A stretch of DNA of 64,000 nt from Pseudomonas sp. GM18 (GCF_000282195.1 NZ_AKJT01000036.1:1-64000); one strand, 5' to 3'; positions 42,746 through 51,525 are shown, numbered from the stretch's first letter. The notes: generated by a model from the sequence alone, not told the origin. Numbers and translations are program-made.

Positions 42746-43509
42746 ATCGCCTGTTCAACCTGGCACTGCTCCTGTGCATCGGCGCAGCGGTCATCGCCTC
42801 GTTCAACTACCTGGGCATCGACCTCGGCGAGCTCGGCGGCGCCGGCAACCTGAAGCAGATGGGTGCTTATGCCCAGCGTTTTCTCAGCCCGGACCTGAGC
42901 TCGGGCCATCTGCAAGCCATCGGCCACGGCGCCCTGGAAACCCTGGCCATGTCGGCCCTTGGCACCCTGCTCGCGGCGGTGTTCGGCCTGTTATTGGCAT
43001 TGCCCGCAGCCGGGCGCTACGGCTGGCCTTTGCAGAGCGCGTCACGTCTGGTGCTCAACGCCTTGCGCGCGGTGCCGGAACTGGTATGGGCCGCGCTGAT
43101 GGTCCTGGCCGCCGGGCTCGGTCCCAACGCCGGCACCCTGGCATTAGCCCTGCACACCACCGGCGTGCTCGGCCGGTTGTTCGCCGAAGCACTGGAAAAT
43201 ACCCCACCCGAACCCGCCGACGCGATCCGCCTGCAGGGCGCCAATGCCGTATGGGCGTTCTGTTACGGCACCCTGCCCAACCTGTTGCCACAGCTACTGG
43301 CCTACATCCTGTACCGCTGGGAAAACAACATCCGCATGGCCAGTGTGCTCGGCTTCGTCGGCGCCGGTGGTTTGGGGCAAATGCTCTATGTCAGCCTCAG
43401 CCTGTTCCAGGAAGCTCAAGCCAGCACGGTTATTCTGGCGATGCTGTTCTTGGTCTTGGCCGTCGATACATTGAGTAGCTGGAGCCGTCAGCGTTGGGTC
43501 AAGGCTTGA
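42742..43509 (+). CDS. Phosphonate-type ABC transporter permease 2
   Basis: Second PhnE-like permease of 255 residues, homologous to permease 1: LGPNAGTLALALHTTGVLGRLFAEALENTPPEPADAIRLQG and [17 protein letters not shown]. The two probably form a heterodimer. No C-P lyase, phosphite dehydrogenase or selenium gene follows, so the transporter is an orphan with respect to metabolism. Confidence 0.87.
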   Translation: MNRLFNLALLLCIGAAVIASFNYLGIDLGELGGAGNLKQMGAYAQRFLSPDLSSGHLQAIGHGALETLAMSALGTLLAAVFGLLLALPAAGRYGWPLQSASRLVLNALRAVPELVWAALMVLAAGLGPNAGTLALALHTTGVLGRLFAEALENTPPEPADAIRLQGANAVWAFCYGTLPNLLPQLLAYILYRWENNIRMASVLGFVGAGGLGQMLYVSLSLFQEAQASTVILAMLFLVLAVDTLSSWSRQRWVKA

Positions 43510-43698
43510 GCCAGGAAAGTCGGTGCCCTTGATCTCACACTTTGTTACCGCATACCCCAGCCGGGGGTAAAAACCTGCTTTGGTAACAGCCTCACAGGCT
43601 GCCTCACCCCCTGCGCTCACCTGCCTGCCAAGCCCATACCAGAGCGCTGTACGCGCTTTCTCAAACGCCCAATCGGCAAATTGGCCGGTTGATTGCAT

Positions 43699-43718
43699 AT
43701 GCTTGTCTGTACAAGTAT
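43699..43718. promoter_or_regulatory. Candidate HutC operator
   Basis: ATGCTTGTCTGTACAAGTAT is an inverted repeat (TGCTTGT / ACAAGTA) almost identical to the operator described for HutC, the urocanate-responsive repressor of histidine use. It lies about 85 bases upstream of the amino acid binding-protein gene. This suggests control of the transporter by urocanate/histidine status. The rest of 43510-43801 shows nothing else that I can identify. Confidence 0.6.
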
Positions 43719-43801
43719 CTGCGTGTGCATAAGACATCTGCCACGCAGTTACACGCGCTCTTGCGGCACAAGCGCTTTCGATGGTCCTTGGGAATAAAAT
43801 A

Positions 43802-44584
43802 ATGAAAAAAGCATTTCTCACTCTTTCTGCATTGGCTTTGTGTGTGGCTGCCGGTTCTGCGCTGGCCAAGGAGTACAAGGAGTTGCGCTTTGGCGTCGAC
43901 CCCTCTTATGCGCCGTTCGAATCCAAGGCCGCCGATGGCGGCCTGGCGGGCTTCGATATCGACTTGGGTAACGCGATCTGCGCTGAGCTGAAGGTCAAGT
44001 GCAAGTGGGTTGAAAGCGACTTCGACGGCATGATTCCCGGCCTCAAGGCCAACAAGTTCGATGGCGTGATCTCTTCCATGACCGTCACGCCGGCGCGTGA
44101 GAAAGTCATCGATTTCTCGAACGAGCTGTTCTCTGGCCCGACCGCGCTGGTATTCAAGAAAGGCGCGGCCATCGGCACCGATCCGGCCTCCCTCAAGGGC
44201 AAGAAAGTCGGCTATGAGCAAGGCACCATCCAGGAAGCCTACGCCAAGGCCGTGCTGGACAAGGCCGGGGTAGAGACCCAGGCCTACGCCAACCAGGACC
44301 AGGTGTACGCTGACCTGATCTCCGGACGCCTCGATGCCTCAATCCAGGACATGCTGCAAGCCGAACTGGGCTTCCTGAAGTCGCCACCAGGCGCCGACTT
44401 CCAGGTCAGCGAGCCGGTCGAAAATCCCCTGCTTCCAGCCAAGACCGCCGTGGGTCTCGCCAAAGGCAACGCCGAGCTCCAGGCCTTGCTGAACAAAGGT
44501 ATCAAGGCACTGCACGACAATGGCACCTATGCGGCCGTCCAGCAGAAGCACTTTGGCGATCTGAATCTCTACAGCGGCAAATAA
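43802..44584 (+). CDS. Basic amino acid ABC substrate-binding protein (HisJ/ArgT/AotJ family)
   Basis: The 260-residue periplasmic binding protein has a signal peptide (residues 1-22, GSALA-KEYKELRFG) and the family's RFGVDPSYAPFESKAADGGLAGFDIDLGNAICAEL. SDFDGMIPGLKANKFDGVISSMTVTPAREKVIDFSN and GTIQEAYAKAVL follow. Family members bind Lys/Arg/Orn, His or octopine. The HutC-like operator upstream points to histidine. An internal terminator-like hairpin follows the gene, as expected for an abundant binding protein. Confidence 0.85.
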   Translation: MKKAFLTLSALALCVAAGSALAKEYKELRFGVDPSYAPFESKAADGGLAGFDIDLGNAICAELKVKCKWVESDFDGMIPGLKANKFDGVISSMTVTPAREKVIDFSNELFSGPTALVFKKGAAIGTDPASLKGKKVGYEQGTIQEAYAKAVLDKAGVETQAYANQDQVYADLISGRLDASIQDMLQAELGFLKSPPGADFQVSEPVENPLLPAKTAVGLAKGNAELQALLNKGIKALHDNGTYAAVQQKHFGDLNLYSGK

Positions 44585-44593
44585 TGACCCTGC

Positions 44594-44619
44594 GCCCATT
44601 TCCGGATGGGCACTTTTTT
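44594..44619 (+). terminator. Intercistronic terminator-like hairpin
   Basis: GCCCAT-TTCCGG-ATGGGC then AC and six Ts, ten bases after the binding-protein stop and before the first permease. Partial termination here would keep the binding protein in excess over the membrane complex. Confidence 0.65.
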
Positions 44620-44639
44620 GATTGACGTAGGGCTGCTCA

Positions 44640-45368
44640 ATGCTAGAAAACCTATTGCAGATTCTCGGGCTGTCAGACTTTAGCCTTAAGGGTTTCGGCC
44701 CGCTGTTGCTGCAAGGCTCCTGGATGACTGTCAAATTATCCTTTCTGTGCTTGCTGGTGAGCGTTGGCCTGGGCCTGATCGGCGCCAGCGCCAAGCTTTC
44801 GAAATCGGCACTGCTGCGCGTCCCCGCGCAGGCCTACACCACGCTGATTCGCGGGGTGCCGGACCTGGTGCTGATGCTGCTGATCTTCTACAGCCTGCAA
44901 ACCTGGCTGTCCTTGTTTACCGACTTCATGGAATGGGAATACATCGAGATCAACCCGTTCAGCGCCGGGGTCATTACCCTGGGCTTCATCTACGGGGCTT
45001 ATTTCACCGAAACCTTCCGTGGCGCCATCCTTGCCGTACCGCGAGGGCAGATGGAAGCGGCTACCGCCTATGGCCTGACCCGCGCTCAGCGCTTTCGCTT
45101 GGTGGTGTTCCCGCAAATGATGCGTTTTGCCCTGCCGGGCATCGGTAACAACTGGATGGTGATCCTCAAGGCCACCGCGCTGGTGTCGATCATTGGCTTG
45201 GCCGATCTGGTCAAGGTGGCCCAGGACGCGGGCAAGAGCACCTATCAGCTGTTCTTCTTCCTGATTCTGGCCGCCTTGATCTATCTGGTGATAACCACCG
45301 TTTCGAACTACGTCTTGCGCCGGATGGAAATCTTCTACGCCGCAGGCACCCGGGAGGCCGTGCGATGA
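44640..45368 (+). CDS. Basic amino acid ABC transporter permease (HisQ/AotQ family)
   Basis: Permease of 242 residues with five or so membrane helices. Conserved segments: GSWMTVKLSFLCLLVSVGLGLIGA, YTTLIRGVPDLVLMLLIFY and the EAA loop GAILAVPRGQMEAATAYGLTRAQRFRLVVFPQMMRFALPGIGNNW. It overlaps the second permease gene by ATGA. Confidence 0.88.
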   Translation: MLENLLQILGLSDFSLKGFGPLLLQGSWMTVKLSFLCLLVSVGLGLIGASAKLSKSALLRVPAQAYTTLIRGVPDLVLMLLIFYSLQTWLSLFTDFMEWEYIEINPFSAGVITLGFIYGAYFTETFRGAILAVPRGQMEAATAYGLTRAQRFRLVVFPQMMRFALPGIGNNWMVILKATALVSIIGLADLVKVAQDAGKSTYQLFFFLILAALIYLVITTVSNYVLRRMEIFYAAGTREAVR

Positions 45369-46075
45369 TCGAGCTACTGCAGGAATACTGGAAACCTTTC
45401 CTGTTCCAGGACGGCAATCACATCACCGGGCTGGCCATGACCCTCTGGCTGCTCAGTGCCTCGATCTTCTTCGGCTTCGTGACGTCGATCCCGCTGTCGA
45501 TTGCCCGAGTCTCGAGCAATGTCTGGGTGCGCTGGCCGGTGCAGTTCTACACCTACCTGTTTCGCGGTACGCCGCTGTATATCCAGCTGCTGATTTGCTA
45601 CACCGGCATTTACAGCCTGGCCGCGGTGCGTGCTCAGCCAGTACTGGATGCGTTCTTTCGCGATGCGATGAACTGCACCATCCTGGCCTTCGCCCTGAAC
45701 ACCTGCGCCTACACCACGGAGATCTTCGCCGGGGCGATTCGCAGCATGAACCATGGTGAAGTCGAAGCGGCCAAAGCCTACGGGCTGACCGGCTGGAAGC
45801 TGTACACCTACGTGATCATGCCGTCCGCCCTGCGTCGCTCGCTGCCTTACTACAGCAACGAAGTGATTCTGATGCTGCACTCGACCACCGTGGCCTTCAC
45901 CGCGACCATCCCGGACATCCTGAAAGTCGCGCGGGACGCCAACTCGGCGACCTTCCTGACCTTCCAGTCGTTCGGCCTCGCCGCGTTGATCTACCTGGCA
46001 GTCACTTTCTCCCTGGTCGGCCTGTTCCGCCTGGCTGAACGCCGCTGGTTGTCTTTCCTTGGCCCGGCTCACTAA
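45365..46075 (+). CDS. Basic amino acid ABC transporter permease (HisM/AotM family)
   Basis: Permease of 236 residues, partner of the HisQ-like protein. Conserved segments: FYTYLFRGTPLYIQLLICYTG, the EAA loop GAIRSMNHGEVEAAKAYGLTGWKLYTYVIMPSALRRSLPYYSNE and LHSTTVAFTATIPDILKVARDAN. It is followed 16 bases later by the ATPase gene. Confidence 0.88.
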   Translation: MIELLQEYWKPFLFQDGNHITGLAMTLWLLSASIFFGFVTSIPLSIARVSSNVWVRWPVQFYTYLFRGTPLYIQLLICYTGIYSLAAVRAQPVLDAFFRDAMNCTILAFALNTCAYTTEIFAGAIRSMNHGEVEAAKAYGLTGWKLYTYVIMPSALRRSLPYYSNEVILMLHSTTVAFTATIPDILKVARDANSATFLTFQSFGLAALIYLAVTFSLVGLFRLAERRWLSFLGPAH

Positions 46076-46091
46076 TTCAGGATGCTTGTTC

Positions 46092-46856
46092 ATGTACAAA
46101 CTGACCGTTGAAAACCTGCACAAAAGTTACGGCAACCATGAAGTCCTCAAGGGTGTTTCGCTGAACGCCAGGACCGGCGATGTGATCAGCCTGATTGGCG
46201 CCAGTGGTTCGGGCAAGAGCACCTTTCTACGTTGCATCAACTTCCTGGAAACGCCCAACGACGGCGCCATGAGCCTGGACAACCAGCCCATTCAAATGGT
46301 CCATGACCGCCACGGCATGCGCGTGGCCGACGCCAATGAACTGCAACGCATCCGCACTCGCCTGGCGATGGTGTTCCAGCACTTCAATCTGTGGAGCCAC
46401 ATGACCGTGCTCGAGAACATCACCATGGCCCCACGCCGGGTGCTGGGCGTCAGCAAGAAGGACGCAGAGGATCGCGCCCGGCGCTACCTGGACAAGGTCG
46501 GTTTGCCGGCACGGGTTGCCGATCAATATCCGGCGTTTCTCTCGGGTGGTCAGCAGCAACGGGTCGCCATTGCCCGCGCCCTGAGCATGGAACCGGAGAT
46601 CATGCTGTTCGACGAGCCGACGTCGGCCCTGGACCCGGAACTGGTGGGCGAAGTGCTCAAGGTGATCCAGGGTCTGGCCGAAGAAGGCCGCACCATGATC
46701 ATGGTGACCCACGAAATGAGCTTTGCGCGCAAAGTGTCGAACCAGGTGCTGTTCCTGCACCAGGGGCGGGTTGAAGAGCAAGGTGCGCCCGAGGACGTAT
46801 TGGGCAACCCCAAAAGCGAGCGCCTGCAGCAATTCCTCAGCGGCAACCTGAAGTAA
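46092..46856 (+). CDS. Basic amino acid ABC transporter ATPase (HisP/AotP family)
   Basis: ATPase of 254 residues: Walker A GASGSGKST, the HisP-specific insertion region DRHGMRVADANELQRIRTRLAMVFQHFNLWSHMTVLENI, signature FLSGGQQQRVAIAR, Walker B IMLFDEPTSALDPE and switch His in VTHEMSFARK. I chose the ATG at 46092, behind CAGGA, over the frame start at 46059, which lies inside the permease gene. It is followed by a long hairpin. Confidence 0.9.
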   Translation: MYKLTVENLHKSYGNHEVLKGVSLNARTGDVISLIGASGSGKSTFLRCINFLETPNDGAMSLDNQPIQMVHDRHGMRVADANELQRIRTRLAMVFQHFNLWSHMTVLENITMAPRRVLGVSKKDAEDRARRYLDKVGLPARVADQYPAFLSGGQQQRVAIARALSMEPEIMLFDEPTSALDPELVGEVLKVIQGLAEEGRTMIMVTHEMSFARKVSNQVLFLHQGRVEEQGAPEDVLGNPKSERLQQFLSGNLK

Positions 46857-46864
46857 CCGGAGCG

Positions 46865-46894
46865 CCTTAGAGCGACCGCAGGGTCGCTCTAAGG
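46865..46894 (+). terminator. Terminator-like hairpin after the amino acid transporter
   Basis: CCTTAGAGCGACC and GGTCGCTCTAAGG form a perfect 13-bp stem with a GCAG loop, eight bases after the ATPase stop. There is no strong T-run, but stem length and position suggest transcript termination or end protection. Confidence 0.7.
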
Positions 46895-46977
46895 CCGAGG
46901 CTTATTGACCATTACAAGTCACATTCGCGCTGAGCAGCTGGACTCATTCTTCCTGCAGCCCTGCCATACTGTTCAGC

Positions 46978-47718
46978 ATGACCCGTGCAACTTTCCGCTT
47001 CTACGAGGAGCTCAACGATTTCCTGCCGGCCGAGCGTCGGCGGCAGTCCTTCACTTGCGAGTGCGCGCAAGGGGCGACGGTCAAGCACATGATCGAGGCG
47101 CTCGGGATACCGCACACCGAGGTCGAGATGGTGCTGCTCAACGGCGAGTCGGTGGGCTTCGAGCGGGTAATCTTCGACGGTGACCGGCTGGCGGTATATC
47201 CCAAGTTCGAAGCGCTGGACATCAGCCCGTTGCTCAAGGTTCGTGCACAACCTTTACGAGTGCTGCGCTTCGTTGCTGATGCGCACCTTGGCGGGCTGGC
47301 CAGCCTGCTGCGCATGAGCGGCTTCGACACCCTCTACGACAATGGCTTCGAGGATGCCGAGATCGCCGAGATCGCTGCGCAGCAAGGACGCATCGTGCTA
47401 ACCCGCGACCGCGAACTGCTCAAGCGGCGGATCATCAGCCACGGCTGTTACGTGCACGCCCTGAAACCGTCGCTGCAGCTGCGCGAATTGTACGAGCGCC
47501 TCGACCTGGCGCGTAGCGCGCGGCCATTCAGCCTGTGCCTTCATTGCAACCTGCCGCTGCACGAGATCAGCCCGGAACTGGCCCGGCCACAGGTGCCGCC
47601 ACGCGTTGGCGTCCTCTATTCGCACTTCCTGCGCTGCGACGCCTGCCAACGGATTTACTGGGAGGGTTCGCACTGGCGCGGCATGTGTGCACTGCTGGCA
47701 CCTCTGCTGGACCGATAG
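46978..47718 (+). CDS. Mut7-C RNase-domain protein with N-terminal ubiquitin-like domain
   Basis: The 246-residue protein has an N-terminal ThiS/MoaD-like ubiquitin fold (about 1-85; ATFRFYEELNDFLPAERRRQSF, LLNGESVGFERVIFDGDRLAVYP). The Mut7-C PIN-type RNase domain (about 90-245) follows: FVADAHLGGLASLLRMSGFDT with the acidic pair, IVLTRDRELLKR and a zinc ribbon CLHC...CDAC. Mut7-C proteins are proposed RNA-processing nucleases. A broken duplicate of the 5' end lies inverted at 27233-27400. An in-frame 71-codon extension follows its stop. Confidence 0.87.
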   Translation: MTRATFRFYEELNDFLPAERRRQSFTCECAQGATVKHMIEALGIPHTEVEMVLLNGESVGFERVIFDGDRLAVYPKFEALDISPLLKVRAQPLRVLRFVADAHLGGLASLLRMSGFDTLYDNGFEDAEIAEIAAQQGRIVLTRDRELLKRRIISHGCYVHALKPSLQLRELYERLDLARSARPFSLCLHCNLPLHEISPELARPQVPPRVGVLYSHFLRCDACQRIYWEGSHWRGMCALLAPLLDR

Positions 47719-47931
47719 CCGAGTGATGCCGACGGGCTCGATCTAGAGCCTGGCACGGTGGTCATTGACGGCCAACATGGCCTGCCACCGCTGCTGGATG
47801 CTGATTTCAGGCTGATATGGAATGCCACGGGAAAGACGCCCGCGGCCAATGCATTTGGACAACTGCTGGTGGAGATGTCTGAGTCGCCATCGATCTGGAA
47901 CAAGCTGACTGCCATTGGCATTCCAGAGTAA
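47719..47931 (+). pseudogene. In-frame remnant after the Mut7-C stop, possibly a LysR tail
   Basis: Seventy codons without a start, in the same frame as the preceding gene and ending in TAA: PGTVVIDGQHGLPPLLDADF, then WNATGKTPAANAFGQLLVEM and SIWNKLTAIGIPE. Codon use is normal and the text is protein-like, so it was once coding. AANAFGQLLVEM resembles the last helix of LysR-type regulators. The shared frame with Mut7-C is probably chance. The gap to 48106 holds nothing else that I can identify. Confidence 0.4.
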
Positions 47932-48106
47932 GTGCCCTGTTGATTGCGAAGGGTTGCTTTGAGTCCAGAGTGCGTAAAAAGCCCCTAATCTCGAGAGCCC
48001 TGTGTAAAACTCTTATCTCGATGGACGTTGAGGTCACGAGCGACCTTGCTCCTGGAACATCTTATTTGTGTGACGAACACCGTCCACAGGACTCGCGAGG
48101 AAGCAC

Positions 48107-48721
48107 ATGATCGATGGTTCCGCCGTTTTGACAGTCTTTTTGGTCTACCTGGCCGGTGTCGTTATTCCAGGGCCAAATTTCGTTGCAGTGGTCCATAAAG
48201 CGGTGGCTGCTACACGGTCAGAAGCTCTGGCCTTGGTAGCGGGCATCGTACTGGTCAATTTGTTCTGGTCCACCTGTGCAATTGCAGGTCTCGGGGTTGT
48301 ATTTGCTGCGCTCCCTTGGGCTGCGCTTGTTGTAAAGGTTCTGGGCGCCACCTACCTGATGTGGTTCGGATTCCGACTGCTGATCAACGCAGGGAAGAAT
48401 GCGCTTGGCCCGCTAAATGATGCCGTCGCCGGTAGTTGCCGGCAGTCCTTCATTCAGGGGGTGGTTACCAATATCGGCAACCCCAAGTCCATGGCCTTCT
48501 ATGCCGCTGTTTTTTCAGCAGCAGCCCCCGCCCACGTTTCACCAGGCACGTTTTCGTCGATGCTGGCAGTTGTCGTGGTGGTTTCAATGACCTGGTATGG
48601 AATGGTCGCAATCACTCTTTCGCAACCCAAGATTGCTTGCGCGTATCAAGGGAGGAAAAAAGCTATCGATCGACTGTGCGGCGGTTTGATTTTGTCTCTG
48701 GGGGTCCGTCAGTTGGTTTAG
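48107..48721 (+). CDS. LysE/RhtB-family amino acid exporter
   Basis: Inner-membrane exporter of 204 residues with about six hydrophobic segments. Family motif VVIPGPNFVAVVHKAVAATRSEALALVAGI at the front, then KVLGATYLMWFGFRLL and FIQGVVTNIGNPKSMAFYAAVFSAA. It is distinct from the exporter at 16 kb. ATG behind GAGGAAGCAC. It converges on a LysR regulator gene. Substrate unknown. Confidence 0.85.
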   Translation: MIDGSAVLTVFLVYLAGVVIPGPNFVAVVHKAVAATRSEALALVAGIVLVNLFWSTCAIAGLGVVFAALPWAALVVKVLGATYLMWFGFRLLINAGKNALGPLNDAVAGSCRQSFIQGVVTNIGNPKSMAFYAAVFSAAAPAHVSPGTFSSMLAVVVVVSMTWYGMVAITLSQPKIACAYQGRKKAIDRLCGGLILSLGVRQLV

Positions 48722-48755
48722 CAATCCCACGATTGATTCGCCTGACAAAATCCCC

Positions 48756-49640
48756 CTACCCCGCACTCAACTCCCACAACACATCCAGCACATGTTGCGT
48801 AGGCCGTTCGATGTCCCGACTACGGTGGGCAATACCAAGTTGCCGCCACAATAAGGGCTGTAATGGTCGCATGACGATCCTGGTATCGGGCAATGGCGTG
48901 GAGGCTTCATGCGGTAACAACGTCGCACCATAGCCAGCCGCCACCAGGCTTTTGATCGCATCGTTGTAGTTCAGTTGAATACGCGGCGCAGGCTGCCGCC
49001 CACCACTGGCGAACCACTCCGAGGTCAAGCGCGAAAGGCGAGTGGTGTTGTCATTCAGAATCAATGGCTGAGCGGACAGCCAGTCGGGGGTCACAACATC
49101 CGGGGCTTCCCAGCGAGCCGGCAAGAAGGCCATGACCGGGTCCCGTCGCCATGGCTCGATCCGCAAGTCTTTCACCGGGGGTTGCGGCAGCGCGACCAGA
49201 CCGATCTCCAAAGAGCCTTCGGCAAGCTTGTGCAACGTTTCCTGCGACGTGAGCACCGCGACCTGCACATCAATAGCGGGATGGCGTTGGCTCAACGTCT
49301 CCAAGGCTTGCGGCAGTAACTGTGCGATGGCCCCTGTGGAGGCGCCTAGTCGCACACGCCCGGCCAATCCCTGTACCTGACGTTCCACGTCTTCAAGCGC
49401 CTGCTCCGCATCCGCCAACAGGCGTCGGGCACGTTCCACCAGTGTGTGTCCAATCGCCGAAGGCTGAACGCGCCCACGCGTGCGCGACAACAGCTTGCCG
49501 CCCACGCGCGACTCCAGGTCAGCGATATGCAAACTGACCGTGGGTGGCGCGAGGTGCAGCACGCGGGCCGCCTCGGCAAACGAACCCAGGTCGGCAATCG
49601 CCACCAACGTGCGCAGACGGTCCAGGCTGATTTCGCGCAT
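48756..49640 (-). CDS. LysR-family regulator
   Basis: The 294-residue protein has a helix-turn-helix at residues 3-62 (SLDRLRTLVAIADLGSFAEAARVLHLAPPTVSLHIADLES) and an effector domain (about 90-290). It is divergent from the short-type argC gene, with an inverted repeat TGAATTT-N10-AAATTCA at 49665-49688 in between. It is the likely regulator of that gene and possibly of the exporter beyond. Confidence 0.85.
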   Translation of the reverse strand: MREISLDRLRTLVAIADLGSFAEAARVLHLAPPTVSLHIADLESRVGGKLLSRTRGRVQPSAIGHTLVERARRLLADAEQALEDVERQVQGLAGRVRLGASTGAIAQLLPQALETLSQRHPAIDVQVAVLTSQETLHKLAEGSLEIGLVALPQPPVKDLRIEPWRRDPVMAFLPARWEAPDVVTPDWLSAQPLILNDNTTRLSRLTSEWFASGGRQPAPRIQLNYNDAIKSLVAAGYGATLLPHEASTPLPDTRIVMRPLQPLLWRQLGIAHRSRDIERPTQHVLDVLWELSAG

Positions 49641-49664
49641 GAGTGACTCCTTGTTCAGAAAAAC

Positions 49665-49688
49665 TGAATTTCATCGTTTATAAATTCA
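49665..49688. promoter_or_regulatory. Candidate LysR operator before argC
   Basis: TGAATTT and AAATTCA form a perfect inverted repeat with 10 bases between, 25 bases upstream of the LysR start and 67 bases before the argC start. Size and location are typical of a LysR recognition site. Confidence 0.5.
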
Positions 49689-49754
49689 ACTTTTCCTATC
49701 TTAGCGCCTCGCTGAAGATTGGAACTCCTGATTTCCTATGTCCGAGAGCATTCC

Positions 49755-50684
49755 ATGGCAAGTCCTCTTGTATTCATCGATGGCGACCAAGGCACCACCG
49801 GGTTGCAAATCCATCAACGCCTACGAGACCGGAGCGACCTGCGGCTTATCACACTCAGCCCCGAATATCGCAAGAATCCGCAACGTCGCGCCGAAGCCAT
49901 CAATAACTGCGACATCGCGATTCTCTGCTTGCCCGACCAAGCCGCGCGCGACGCTGTAGCGACCATCGAAAACCCCGCCGTTCGGGTGATCGATGCGAGT
50001 TCGGCGCACCGTACCCATCCAGACTGGACCTATGGTTTCGCGCAGATGAATCCGCAGCAGAGCCAACGCATCGCCGCCGCGCGACGGGTGAGTAATCCCG
50101 GTTGCTATCCGACGGGGGCGATAGGGTTGCTGCGCCCTTTACTGGAGGCCGGATTACTGCCCAAGGATTACCCGATGAACATTCATGCCGTGTCGGGTTA
50201 TTCCGGAAAAGGGCGCATCGGAGTGGAGGAACATGAGGGAGAAGGCGCAGCACAGGCGTCGGCGTTTCAGGTCTATGGGCTGGGGCTGGCACACAAACAT
50301 ATTCCGGAGATTCAGCAGCAAAGCGGTCTGACGGAGCGGCCAATGTTTGTGCCGGCCTATGGCGCTTTTCGGCAGGGGATCGTACTGACCATCCCCTTGC
50401 AAACCCGGTTGTTGGCGCCAGGTGTGAGTGCGGTGCAGTTGCATGCGTGTCTGATGCGGCACTACGTCGATGCGAGCCATGTACAGGTGATGTCGATGCA
50501 GGAGGCTAAAGGGTTGACGTACCTTGATCCTCAGGCACTTAACGGGACTGATGATTTGCGATTGTCAGTGTTTGAGAATGATGAGACGGGGCAGGTTTTG
50601 TTGGCTGCGGTGTTTGACAATCTTGGGAAGGGAGCCGCTGGAGCGGCGGTGCAGAATCTGGATTTGATGCTTGCAGGGGCATGA
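49755..50684 (+). CDS. argC: N-acetyl-gamma-glutamyl-phosphate reductase, short (type 2) form
   Basis: NADPH-dependent reduction of N-acetylglutamyl phosphate in arginine synthesis. The 309-residue product is of the short ArgC type: [18 protein letters not shown] nucleotide fold, [20 protein letters not shown], catalytic Cys117 in [10 protein letters not shown] and VSGYSGKGR. Pseudomonads usually also carry a longer housekeeping argC, so this is likely a second copy. ATG at 49755 with GAGAGC upstream; the frame is open to 49719. Divergent from a LysR gene, so probably inducible. Confidence 0.87.
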   Translation: MASPLVFIDGDQGTTGLQIHQRLRDRSDLRLITLSPEYRKNPQRRAEAINNCDIAILCLPDQAARDAVATIENPAVRVIDASSAHRTHPDWTYGFAQMNPQQSQRIAAARRVSNPGCYPTGAIGLLRPLLEAGLLPKDYPMNIHAVSGYSGKGRIGVEEHEGEGAAQASAFQVYGLGLAHKHIPEIQQQSGLTERPMFVPAYGAFRQGIVLTIPLQTRLLAPGVSAVQLHACLMRHYVDASHVQVMSMQEAKGLTYLDPQALNGTDDLRLSVFENDETGQVLLAAVFDNLGKGAAGAAVQNLDLMLAGA

Positions 50685-50694
50685 CTCCGAGGGC

Positions 50695-51390
50695 TCAAGC
50701 CAACAGTTCGGTGATCCACCGAGCCTGCCGGGCGACGTCCTGCACCTTATCCTCAGGCACAGCCTGCCGCGCCCGGGCGAAGTTGTTCAGGGTCCGCTGC
50801 TTCTCGCGCAGCAGGCGCTGCCACTTGAGCAGGAACGCCGGGCTGCGTGCCTGCATCTGCAGCGGGCCGAAGTACAGCTCCTCGGCGGTGTACGTCACCG
50901 GCCCGGCGCGCTCGGCGACGATGATTTCGTAGTCGAAGCGGTTTTCCCGCAGCACTTCCTCGCAGAGGATGCGGTAACCATTTTCCATCAGCCATTGGCG
51001 CAGTGGTTGCTCGCCGCCGTTGGGCTGCAGGATCAGGCGCTCCTGGCCGCTCAGGCGTGCCTTGCCGCTGTCGAGGATGTCGCGGATCGTCTCGCCGCCC
51101 ATGCCGCAGATGCTGATCGCCGTGATCCCGTCTCCCGGCTCGATCGCCCCCAGGCCATTGGCCAGGCGCACGGTGATCCGCTGCTCCAGGCCGTTCTCAC
51201 GCACGGTGCGCTCGGCCGAGCGAAACGGCGTCAATGCCACCTCGCCGGCCACCGCCGCAGCGATGACGCCACGGCGCATCAATGCCACCGGCAGATAGCC
51301 GTGATCCGAGCCGATATCGGCCAGGCACGCGCCTGCTGGCACATGCGCCGCCACGCGCTCCAGGCGCATGGACAATGTCTGTTGGTTCAA
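50695..51390 (-). CDS. trmK: tRNA (adenine(22)-N1)-methyltransferase TrmK family
   Basis: SAM-dependent methyltransferase of about 231 residues: LSMRLERVAAHVPAGACLADIGSDHGYLPV (SAM motif I), VALTPFRSAERTV, AISICGMGGETIRDIL and LILQPNGGEQPLRQWL, all typical of TrmK/YqfN, which methylates A22 of tRNA. I chose a TTG start at 51390, six bases after GGGG, because family members begin just there. An ATG at 51468 would add a poorly conserved 26-residue extension. It converges on argC. Confidence 0.8.
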   Translation of the reverse strand: MNQQTLSMRLERVAAHVPAGACLADIGSDHGYLPVALMRRGVIAAAVAGEVALTPFRSAERTVRENGLEQRITVRLANGLGAIEPGDGITAISICGMGGETIRDILDSGKARLSGQERLILQPNGGEQPLRQWLMENGYRILCEEVLRENRFDYEIIVAERAGPVTYTAEELYFGPLQMQARSPAFLLKWQRLLREKQRTLNNFARARQAVPEDKVQDVARQARWITELLA

Positions 51391-51525
51391 CTGCAGCCCC
51401 TTTTCACCACGAACGTCCGGCACCTTTGACCGGATCGGGGCGCGATTCTGGCGAGCAATGCTGTGCATTTCAAATTTATGCGACCAGGGTCATGGCTCGA
51501 GCCGTCCCTACCGCTTGCGTATCGG

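Noticed and set aside
43802-46856. Reading the amino acid transporter as an opine (octopine/nopaline) importer linked to the moc-like locus
   Set aside because: Family membership allows it, but no opine oxidase is present and the HutC-like operator points to histidine.
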